Source of the DNA: an uncultured Clostridia bacterium
GTDB lineage: Bacteria > Bacillota > Clostridia > TANB77 > CAG-508
DNA: 49,388 nt
Reading direction: 5' to 3'
Assembly: GCA_947632535.1 (NCBI GenBank)
Contig: CANRPR010000007.1
Span: 1 to 49,388, forward strand
The notes beneath the pieces are model-generated. The model saw only the letters and a program-made list of their open reading frames with translations. It did no database searches and was not told the origin of the DNA. Shown here piece after piece: positions 34,701-43,762 of the stretch. Within the stretch, counting starts at the first letter, position 1. The number at the start of each line of letters is the position of its first letter. The position numbers were made by a program, and so were the translations under genes.

Positions 34701-37700
34701 TATATCTTTTCCTTTTATTCCTAAATATCTTGCTTCCTCTTCCACTCTAGCTTTTGATAGTTCAAATGCTCTTTTTGTATTTTCATTATTTCTGTACTTG
34801 TCTAAATTTTCTTTAGCTTCATTGATGTTTTCTGATACGCTTATAATTAAATTTATTGTGGTTTTGCTGTTGGCTGGTATTTTAACTGTTCTTCTCATTG
34901 CAATTATTGGTGAAACTGTGAGTCCAATTTGTTTTGAAAATGGAATTGATTTTTCTATCATAGATATGCCAAATTTTTCTTGATCTATTTCATATTCTAA
35001 CTCTCCTGATGTTTCGTCTTGTGCAATTAAACTTGTGCATAAATGTAACTGACTTGTATTTCCTCTTTTATTTCTGCTAACCAAAATTGCTTTTATATCT
35101 TCTAAATAATTATATCTTAGGAATAAATTATTAAAAGCCATATGCGAATAATCTTGTTCTTTTGTAGATAGTACAGGTTCAAATACGCTAGATATTTCTA
35201 TTATTTCTTCCTCACTACTATTGTTTTTTATTTCTAAACTTCGTATTTCTACTGGTTCTGCTGGAGATGTTATTATTTTGCAGGAGTATGAATTATTTTC
35301 GTAGTTTATAGTATATTGATTCATGTCAGGTGTGAAGATTACTTCATACTTATCTGTTTCTTGTGTTGTTTCTGCTCCTATTTTTAAAACTTTTTCAGTT
35401 TTTAAATCTTTTATATAAAAGTAGATACCTTGTGAATAATCGTTTGTTGGTTTGTATCTATTAATGAAGTAATTTTTATATTTGCTAAATCCATTACCTT
35501 TTTCGTCCATGCAAATTGTGTAGTTTTCATTAGATATTACATTATAGTTGTTTAATTTACTATTAATATTGTTTATAACTTTTACTGAATAATTTTCATA
35601 ATCTTTGTTTTTTAATTTTTCAATTTTTTCTTTTTTCTCTTTTGTTATTACTACATTTTCTGGCATTCTTTCTTGTAATAATACATCTACTGCTTTTATT
35701 TGCGGATTTTGTATAAATCTTTCTTCTAAAATTTTGTTATTTATTAAATTATTGATTGCTAATAGAATTAGTGCTTGGTGGTGTGCCATGTATGTTTTTA
35801 CAAGTGCATATCCTTTCTTGTTTGATACTCTACCTGGTGTAAAGTCTATAGCTTCATAAAATCCATATTCCTTGTACATTCCTTTTTCTTCTAATGTTTT
35901 CAGATTTTGCAAAACTTCTTTTGGATAGTCTTGTATTGCCATAATGCTTCCATATGCAGATACTACCATTTCGTCTGCAAGACCTCTTTTTAACCCAAGC
36001 CATGGAATACCAAAAGCCTTGTATTGATAATTAGAGTTTAAGTCTTTTAAATTAAAGGCAGATTCTGATATTCCCCAAGGTATTCCTATTTTTTTTGCAT
36101 ATTCTTTTTGACTCATTAACATGAAATTGATGGATTCGTCAAGTAAACTTCCTTTATATTGATTCATGTTTATATTTGGCATTAAATATTCAAATGCAGT
36201 TCCAGACCATGATACCAGTCCTCTATATCCATTCATACTGGTTAAGGTTCTGCTTAAGTTTTGCCAATGTTTTGTTGGTACATCATGTTTTGCTATTGCT
36301 ACAAAACTTGCTTGTCTTGCTTCAGAGGCTAGTAGGTCGTAATATGAATCTGTTAAATGATTTTCCTCGCAATTATATCCAATTGAGAAAAGTCTTTTTT
36401 CTTTATCATATAATTCCGAAAATTCGGTATTGTTTATTAGTTCTTCTATTTGTTTTATTAAATCTATATTTTCTGGTTGGTTTAAATTTTTTAAAAATTG
36501 ATTTAATATATATAAATATCCAATGAAGTTTCCACTATCTACTGTTGAGACATATTTCGGTGTTAATGGTTCTAGTGTTTTTGTATCATACCAATTGTAT
36601 AAGTGACCTTTCCATTTATCTAGTTTTTGTATTGTTATAATTACTTTTTTTATTCGATCCATTGCTTCTTCTAGATTAATGTATCCAAGATCATATGCTG
36701 AAATTATTGCAACTAGTCCTAGCCCTATATTAGTAGAAGATGTTCTATGCACAATTTTGTTGCTTCTATCTTCTTGAAAATTGTCTGGTGGAAGATAGTT
36801 GTTTTCCGCATTCATGTAGGTTTTGAAAAAGTTCCAAGTTCTATTTCCAATTTCTAATATATGCTCTATTTCTTTATCTTTTAGTTCTTTTACTTTGGCT
36901 TTTGGCACGATTTCTTTGCTTATATACCACATTATTGCAGGTGCTGTAATCCATAAAATTGATACTAAAAACCAAGCTATATTCAGTTTTAGTATTGAAT
37001 ATATGAAAGTAAAAATGGCTGTTATAACATTTGCAAACATTAATTTATAGTATGATGCTAATGTAGTTTTTGTTGTAAGTTCTGCTTCTTCAGCTGTTAC
37101 CCATTCTAATAGATTTTTCTTGCTTATATATTTTCTATACAGTGTTTTTGTAATCGCGTTTAATGATACATATGCTTTGTGTGGTAATATTGCAAATGTT
37201 AATATTGCTCTTGCTAATATTCCTTTTATGCCTATAATGTTTCTAGAAAAATATTTTTGTGTTACGCTTCCACTTTCTTTTGATACAATATATTCAAAGA
37301 ATTCAATAATTTGTGCTGTAAATATTGGTAAGAATAGAATTGTTATTATTGGCACAATATTAACCTTGTAGTTAATATTGAATACTAGAGTTAAAATCGT
37401 ACCTACTACGGTTAGTAGTTCTAGTAAACTTCTCCTTAGATTATCAAGGATTTTGAATTTTGATAGTAAATTTAATTTATTATTTATTGCTAACCAATGA
37501 ATTATTTGCCAGTCTCCCCTTATCCATCTGTGGTTTCTTGTACTGTATGCATTGTATTTATATGGATAGCTATCTAATAATAGTATATCTGTTGCTAGAC
37601 CACATCTTAAATAATTTCCTTCTAATAAGTCATGGCTAAGCACTGTATTTTCTGGTATTTCATTTTTTAAAACAGTAGAAAAAGCTTTTAAATTGTATAT

Positions 37701-39806
37701 TCCTTTACCTGTAAAAATTCCTTCTTCAAAATTATCCTGATATGTGTCAGATATTGCATTAGTATATGAGTCTATTCCCCCACTACCTGCAAATATTTTA
37801 GTAAATATACTTCTCCTGCTAGATATTAAATCTATCCCTATTCTTGGCTGAATTATGCCATGACCTCCTATTACGAGATTTTTAGCTTCGTTTAATTCTG
37901 GTTTGTTTAAAATATGGGCCATTGCACCAATTAGCTCTAGTCCTGAATTTAGTATTAGGTTTGTGTCTGCATCTAAAGTTATTATATATTTTATATCTGG
38001 TATTTCTTTATCTAACATTGAATTTGCCTTGAATGGATTTTTAATATTTCCTAAAATGTATTCATTAAATTGGTTTATTAAACCTCTTTTTCGTTCCCAG
38101 CCTAAATAGCAACCTTCACTGTCACTCCATGTTCTTTTTCTATATATAAATTGAAATTTGCCAAATTTATCTTCTCCACTGTATTTTTCATTAAGTTGTT
38201 TTGCTTCTTCTAAACCTACTTTTATAATTTCTTCGTCATAGGCTTCTTCCTCAACATCGCTACTACTTACATCTGCTAATAACGCAAAATAGATATTCTC
38301 TGATTTGTTCGCATGATAAAATACTTCTAGTTTTTGCATTAACTCTTTTACTTTGTTAGCTTCTTTAATAATGGTTGGTATAATTACCATGGTTTTTTCG
38401 TTTTCTGGAATTCCTTTTTCGAAATTTAATTTTGGTATTAGTTTTGTTTTTACAATTTTGTTTAATATTGCTTGTAATAAATCGGTCGTAATTTGTGTTG
38501 AAGGAATGTAAGTTATTAGAAATGTTAATACTGATATAATTATATTGGTTTGGTTTGCTATAGCTTTTGCACACCAAAGTGGTAATATCATTGAGCTTAC
38601 TACTATAATTGTTATATATAGCCAGACTGGTATATTTTTTCGTGGTCTTATATATTTATTCATTTGTAAGCTGTCATATAGTTTTGAAGTTCCATCTGAA
38701 ATTAAATAATAACCTATATGGGCTTTTTTTGAATTTGGATTTTCTATACTTGCTTGTTTTGCTAATTCTAGCACTTTTTTACTAATATATATTTCAGATA
38801 TTTTCGTCTTCTGAGATATTTGCTTTATTTCGTTTCTGTAATATGTTTTTGTTTTATAGTCCATTTTTTCGTATACTCCAGAAGGATCTTGTTTTAATAT
38901 TTCTTCTACTCCATTAATGTTTTCAAAAATTTCAAGGTAGTTAATTCTTTGTATATCTTTTATACTTTTTATGCAATTTCCAATGCTTACTTTTTTTGTT
39001 GCAATATCGAAATGCTCTTTTTTTATAACATCTGAAACGGTGGTTCCCATTTTGCTTGTTTGTTCTTCTAGAATGTTTAAATAACTAGAAGCTTTTTTTC
39101 CATATCTTTTCAGCCTGTATGACATATATTCAATGAAGGGATATTTTATTTGTCCTGTTGCAATTTGTGTTTTGTAGTTATCGTTTACTTTAAATCTCTG
39201 CTCTGTTTTAGATTTGTATTCAACTAATCTTTCTAGAATATTTTCAACTTTATATTTCTGAATTTGAGCGGTGTAAATTTTTTCACAAATGTTTCTTATA
39301 TTTTCTATAATGGCTATTTGCAGAAATACCCCTATATTCCAAATTTCTTCCATATTAAGAGTTTTTTTAGTTTGATAAGCTTTTAAAAAATCTTCTAAAT
39401 TTTTAGAATTAATTTGCGAGTCAGTGTATGCAACTATTTCTGTTGCTAAAACATAAATTCTAGCAAAACCTTCATAAGCACCACTTGCAAGTCCAGGAAA
39501 ATTCACATATTTTTTTAAAGGCAATTCTTTTTGAATTGTCTTTACCACTTCTTCTATAATATAATAGTTGTCTAGTAGCCACTCTCCTGCTGGGTGAATA
39601 TTAATTCCGCTTTTTAAGTGTAGATTTAATAATTCATATGTTTTTGTGATAATTTTAAAATTATCTTCCAAGCGTGGAATTGGATATGTGCTTTTATCAG
39701 ACCTATTTTTTAGTAAATGGTCTGATGCTATTTTTTCTAAATAATTTTCTAATTGATATTTATCTAATAAAGCTCCTTTTATATTTAATACTTTAACTAA
39801 TTTCAA
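31748..39806 (-). CDS. ndvB: Giant NdvB-like cyclic beta-glucan synthase / GH94 phosphorylase, requiring one +1 frameshift at CGG
   Basis: Reading 39806-32976, skipping 32975, then 32974-31748 gives 2685 residues, near the usual size (about 2,800) of cyclic beta-1,2-glucan synthases. The N-terminal third is a membrane GT84-type glycosyltransferase: transmembrane helices, ITLDADTNL, RNHRWIRGDWQ. A glycoamylase-like domain follows (HRTSSTNIGLGLVA). The C-terminal third has two carbohydrate-binding/GH94 repeats and the GH94 catalytic domain. The shift falls in that domain at HWWHEET|GRGIRTKFSDDLLWLPY. GSGDWNDG, holding the catalytic-region Asp, lies about 90 residues past it. The unshifted 2278-residue form lacks the phosphorylase active site. 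It builds and trims cyclic glucans at the membrane; the substrate is inferred from the family. Confidence 0.88.
32973..32975 (-). other. +1 frameshift site (CGG) in ndvB
   Basis: The zero frame reads GAA ACA CGG TAG, with the stop immediately after CGG. Skipping the C gives ACA GGT AGA GGA ATT AGA ACC, i.e. T-G-R-G-I-R-T, the conserved GH94 segment. Confidence 0.9.
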
Positions 39807-39910
39807 AAAACTCCACTCCTCAACTGTTATGTAGTATTTTTAAAATTAGTTTTAACTTTTTTTGCTTTTTTATGCATTCATAGAAAAAAATTTTTGTGAA
39901 TGTAGAAAGT

Positions 39911-39973
39911 GACCAATTGGGGACGGTTCTTTTTTGGACAAAATGTCCAAAAAAGAACCGTCCCCAATTGGTC
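39911..39973. repeat. 63-bp near-perfect palindrome of the GGGGACGG repeat family
   Basis: Two opposed copies make 30-base arms (39911-39940 and 39944-39973) around an AAA loop. The left arm is GACCAATTGGGGACGGTTCT plus TTTTTGGACA. It lies between the sensor kinase stop and the ndvB start on the minus strand. It can form an extended hairpin and may terminate or process the kinase transcript. Confidence 0.93.
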
Positions 39974-39986
39974 ATTAATTATTTTA

Positions 39987-41442
39987 TTAATTAGAGGTTG
40001 GTATTCTAATTACTACTTCTGTTCCCTTTCCAACTTCGCTTTTAATGTCTATTGAACCATTGTTTCTATCTAGTATTTCTTTTGCTATGGATAGTCCTAG
40101 ACCTGTTCCTCCCATTTCTCTGGTACGCGCTTTATCAACTCTGTAAAATCTTTCAAATATTCTAGATAAGTCTTCTTCTGGTATTCCTAGACCATTATCT
40201 ATTATTTTTATGTATGCATCATTATATACAAAACCAACATATATTTTGATGTTTCCTTTTTCTTTTGTGTACTTTATGCTATTTGATAAGATATTTAGAA
40301 CTACTCTCTCTATTCCATATTTGTCTGCATAAACTGGAGGTACATTCGCTGTAACAAAGCATTCTACTTGGTGCTCTTTTTTGTTTATTTCCATTTGCAA
40401 TTTTTCTTGGCATTTTTTTACGAGATCGCCTAAGTCAAATTGTTCTTTATTTACTGGCATTTTGTTGTTATCTAGTCTAGATAATGTTAATAAGTCTGTT
40501 ACTAGTTTTGCCATTCTTCTTGCTTCTGTTGCAATTACTTTTAAAAATCTCTCTTGTGTTTCGCGTTCATATTCATCTTCTAATAGAGTGTCTGCATATC
40601 CCATTATTGATGTAATAGGCGTTTTTAGCTCGTGTGATACATCTGCTACGAATTCTTTACGCATATTGTCTAGTTTTACATGTTCTGTAATATCTTGTAT
40701 AACAACCATTACACCATCTGGTCTATCGTTCTCGTCTTTGAATGGTGCAAAGAACATGTTTATGTGTTTATCACCTATGCTCACTCTTTGGTTGGAAGAT
40801 GTCCAGTTTTCAAGATAAATGATTTTTTCCATATTAATGTTTTCGTCTATTTTCTTAAAGATTTGCTCAAAGTTCTCGTCCTCTGGCATTATTTTTAGTA
40901 GTCTTGTAGCAGCAGGATTGACTAATATTATTTTTCCTTTCATGTCAAATGCTATAATTCCATCTGTCATATGTAATAGTATTGTTTCTATTTGTTGTTT
41001 TTGTTTGTTTACTTCACTTAAGTTTTGTTTTAATTCGGTGGTAACCATATTGAAAGCGGTTGCAATATCTTGTATTTCTGAATCTCCATTTGTTACTGTT
41101 AAGTATTTTTCTCCGTGATTCTTCTCCTGATGCAATTCTTTTTGCACTTTTTATTAGATTTCTAATAGGATAATTTACTTTCTTAAATACAAATAGTGCT
41201 ATCACTACTGATATTATAATAATACTAGCTAAGGAATATGCTAGAAAAATTTTCCCATTTCTTGCTATTTGATTGCTTATTTCTATTATTGCTTGATTGT
41301 CTTGATTTTGTGCAATTGTTGTTATATCTTGGATTTCGATTATGTAGTATGCGCTCATTCCACAAAGTAAAATGATTGCAAGTATTGTGAAAATGACTAT
41401 TATTCTCATCTGTACGCTTTTTAACATATTTTTTGTCGCCAA
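39987..41442 (-). CDS. PhoR/WalK-type sensor histidine kinase, requiring one +1 frameshift at CGG
   Basis: Reading 41442-41116, skipping 41115, then 41114-39987 gives a 484-residue kinase. The N-terminus has two transmembrane helices (about 13-33 and 66-88) flanking a short extracytoplasmic loop, then a HAMP linker (NLIKSAKRIASGEE). The frameshift is in this HAMP segment and the continuation is GEKYLTVTNGDSEIQDIATAF. PAS, HisKA (FVADVSHELKTPITSIMGYA) and HATPase domains (NILSNSIKYT, IIDNGLGIPEED, GTGLGLSIAKEIL) follow. The zero-frame product would end in the HAMP region and lack the whole catalytic part. The partner response regulator is just upstream, so the two form one operon. The signal is unknown. 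Confidence 0.9.
41113..41115 (-). other. +1 frameshift site (CGG) in the sensor kinase
   Basis: The zero frame reads GAA TCA CGG AGA AAA. Skipping the C gives TCA GGA GAA AAA TAC TTA ACA and enters the HAMP/PAS/kinase reading frame. Confidence 0.88.
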
Positions 41443-41499
41443 ATTAGTAATTTCCTTTTGGCTTTCCTCCTATATTTTTATTTTTCTATGCAAAATAAA

Positions 41500-41529
41500 A
41501 GTCGGCATCAGTATTTCTGATTTCCGACT
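41500..41529 (-). terminator. Hairpin between response regulator and kinase
   Basis: AGTCGG (41500-41505) pairs with CCGACT (41524-41529), with inner CAG/CTG pairing. It sits in the 104-base gap between the two genes and may attenuate kinase expression. Confidence 0.6.
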
Positions 41530-41546
41530 AAATAATGCATCTATTT

Positions 41547-42293
41547 TTATTTATTATTAGCTGCAATATAATAACCTACTCCTCGTTTTGTGATTAATAT
41601 TTTTGGTGCTGAAGTATCTTTTTCTATTTTTTCGCGGATTCTTCTTACTGTTACATCTACTGTCCTAATATCTCCATAATATTCATATCCCCAAACTTTT
41701 TCTAGCAAAACTTCTCTTGTAACTACTTGTCCTGGTTGATTTGCTAAGTATTTTAGTACTTCAAATTCTCTTAAAGTTAAATCTATTATTTCGTTTCTTA
41801 CTATTACTTCGAATCTATCTAAGTCTAGCGTTAAGTCTCCAACTACAATTTCATTTTTTCGTTCTGCTTTTTCGTCTTGTTTTGTGTTTCTGTATACATC
41901 TACTTCTGCTTTTCTTAAGTTTGCTTTTATTCTTGCCATTAGTTCTCTAACACTAAATGGTTTAGTGATATAATCGTCTGCACCTAGTTCAAGACCTAAT
42001 ATTTTATCTATTTCTTGGTCTTTGGCTGTTAGCATTAGGACTGGTATATTAAGTGAATGCTTTATTCTTTTACAAACTGATAGTCCATCCATTCTTGGTA
42101 GCATTATATCTAATAAAACAATGTCTGGTTTTTTTTCTAATGCAATTTCTACAGCTGTAACACCATCATTTGCTTCTAAAATATTATATCCTTCTTTTTT
42201 TAAATTAAAAGTTAAAATATCAAGAATATGTTGTTCATCATCTACTATTAATACTGTTTTTTTATTATCATATATCATAGTTTCGTTTTCCAT
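41547..42293 (-). CDS. OmpR/PhoB-family response regulator
   Basis: The 248-residue protein has a receiver domain (about 10-125) with the acidic pair VDDEQ, the phosphoacceptor in IVLLDIMLPR and the Lys in ITKPFS. The winged-helix DNA-binding domain contains LTLREFEVLKYLANQ and YYGDIRTVDVTVRRIREKI. The wing ends TKRGVGYYI as in WalR/PhoP-type regulators. It is upstream of the frameshifted kinase gene on the same strand with a 104-base gap, and forms a classical pair with it. The ribosome binding site GGAAGG precedes the ATG. No in-frame CGG. Confidence 0.93.
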   Translation of the reverse strand: MENETMIYDNKKTVLIVDDEQHILDILTFNLKKEGYNILEANDGVTAVEIALEKKPDIVLLDIMLPRMDGLSVCKRIKHSLNIPVLMLTAKDQEIDKILGLELGADDYITKPFSVRELMARIKANLRKAEVDVYRNTKQDEKAERKNEIVVGDLTLDLDRFEVIVRNEIIDLTLREFEVLKYLANQPGQVVTREVLLEKVWGYEYYGDIRTVDVTVRRIREKIEKDTSAPKILITKRGVGYYIAANNK

Positions 42294-42375
42294 TAAAGTC
42301 CCTTCCTTTCTTAATCTTGAATTCTATTAAGACTATATCACATAAAATTACTTTATACAAGGACTTTTGAAAAAT

Positions 42376-43242
42376 TTATTTTAATGCCTTGTAAATTAAT
42401 GCCATTCTTACATATACTCCATTTTGAATTTGCTTAAATATGCGAGATTTACTACATTCTACTACATCGTCTGCAATTTCTACATTTCTATTAAATGGTG
42501 CTGGATGCATTATTATTGCATTTTCTTTCATTTTGTTTACTCTATCCATATTTAATCCATGTAGCTTATGGTATTCTTCAACTGTTTCTATCATAGAATG
42601 TTCATGTCTTTCGTGTTGTACTCTTAGTAACATTACGACATCTACTTTATCTATTATTTCGTCTAGGTCTACAAATTTTGTACCTTCTTCTCTGTATTCT
42701 TCTGGACCTGATGTATATACTGTCATTCCAAGTCTTTCCATGATTTTCATGTTAGTGTGTGCTACTCTTGAATGTGTTACATCTCCTACAATTACTACTT
42801 TTAATCCTTCAAATTTTCCAAATTCCTGTCTTATTGTTAATAAATCTAATAATGATTGTGATGGATGGTTTCCTGTTCCATCTCCTGCATTTAGTATTGG
42901 TATATTTATTTTACCCACTAATTGTTTATAATATTCATTTTCTACATGCCTTATTACAACTGCATCTGCTCCAAACATTTCAAATGTTTTTACTGTATCG
43001 TATAGAGTTTCTCCTTTTTTTAAGCTAGAATTTTCTGCATCAAAGTTTTGTGTTTTGCAACCTAGTTTTAAGGCTGCCATGTCAAAGCTATAATGTGTTC
43101 TTGTTGATGGTTCGAAAAATAGGTTTGCAATTACTTTTTCACCTTTGTAGTCTACTTGTTTTCCATTTTTAAATTCTTCTGCTAAGTCTAGTATTTGATT
43201 AATTTCTTCTGTTGAAAAATCGTCTAAATTTAATACGTTCAT
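42376..43242 (-). CDS. pyrB: Aspartate carbamoyltransferase catalytic subunit
   Basis: The 288-residue protein carries FFEPSTRTHYSFDMAA (carbamoyl phosphate-binding STRT), NAGDGTGNHPSQSLLDLLT and a typical HPAPFNRNVEIAD near the C-terminus. It makes N-carbamoyl-L-aspartate in the second step of pyrimidine synthesis. No regulatory pyrI or other pyr genes are next to it, and the neighbours are a VanZ-like gene and smc upstream. The size is slightly short (E. coli 311) but the motifs are intact. No in-frame CGG. Confidence 0.93.
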   Translation of the reverse strand: MNVLNLDDFSTEEINQILDLAEEFKNGKQVDYKGEKVIANLFFEPSTRTHYSFDMAALKLGCKTQNFDAENSSLKKGETLYDTVKTFEMFGADAVVIRHVENEYYKQLVGKINIPILNAGDGTGNHPSQSLLDLLTIRQEFGKFEGLKVVIVGDVTHSRVAHTNMKIMERLGMTVYTSGPEEYREEGTKFVDLDEIIDKVDVVMLLRVQHERHEHSMIETVEEYHKLHGLNMDRVNKMKENAIIMHPAPFNRNVEIADDVVECSKSRIFKQIQNGVYVRMALIYKALK

Positions 43243-43270
43243 TTTTCTCTATCTCCTTTTTACATTTTTC

Positions 43271-43762
43271 TTATTGTACCACTATTTTACTACTCTTTTC
43301 AACATTTTTCTTATATTTTTTATTTATTAACCAAATAATACCTAAAATTATTAATATTCCGGTTATTACTCCTGCTGAGTCTATGAATATATCCAATAGC
43401 TCACAACTCCTACCTGGAACGAAATATTGATGTATTTCGTCTGTTATCGCATAAGTTGTTCCTGTTCCCCATGCATATATCCATGCTTTTTTGCTGGTGT
43501 AACATCTTACTAGGTTTATTAATATAATTCCTCCTATTGCATATAGTGTGAAATGCGCCATTTTTCTTACAATGTGTTGTAATTGTTCTACTACTTGGTC
43601 TTCTTTTTCTTGTGGTAATTGTACAAATATTCTGATTATTGCTTTTATTGTATTTCCGCTTGTATTGCTGGATTTATTGCTATTTTCAGAGGAAAAGCAA
43701 AATACTGTCAGCATCCATAGAATTGTTAATATTATAAATATAATTTTCTTCTTTTTATGCAT
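43271..43762 (-). CDS. VanZ-like membrane protein
   Basis: The 163-residue protein has four hydrophobic segments (about 6-24, 75-92, 98-115 and 135-157). The conserved VanZ-like elements are the early CFSSE and the RKMAHFTLYAIGG and TDEIHQYFVPGRSCELLDIFIDSAG motifs. VanZ-family proteins are linked to teicoplanin resistance, but most genomic members have no shown role in it. The start overlaps the smc stop by 8 bases, so it is translationally coupled to smc. Confidence 0.88.
   Translation of the reverse strand: MHKKKKIIFIILTILWMLTVFCFSSENSNKSSNTSGNTIKAIIRIFVQLPQEKEDQVVEQLQHIVRKMAHFTLYAIGGIILINLVRCYTSKKAWIYAWGTGTTYAITDEIHQYFVPGRSCELLDIFIDSAGVITGILIILGIIWLINKKYKKNVEKSSKIVVQ

Noticed and set aside
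3831-41442. Calling the five broken genes pseudogenes or sequencing errors
   Set aside because: All six breaks are +1, all at in-frame CGG, no other decay is seen, and pth and ppaC are normally essential. Random errors would not select one codon, and out-of-frame CGG trinucleotides are unaffected.
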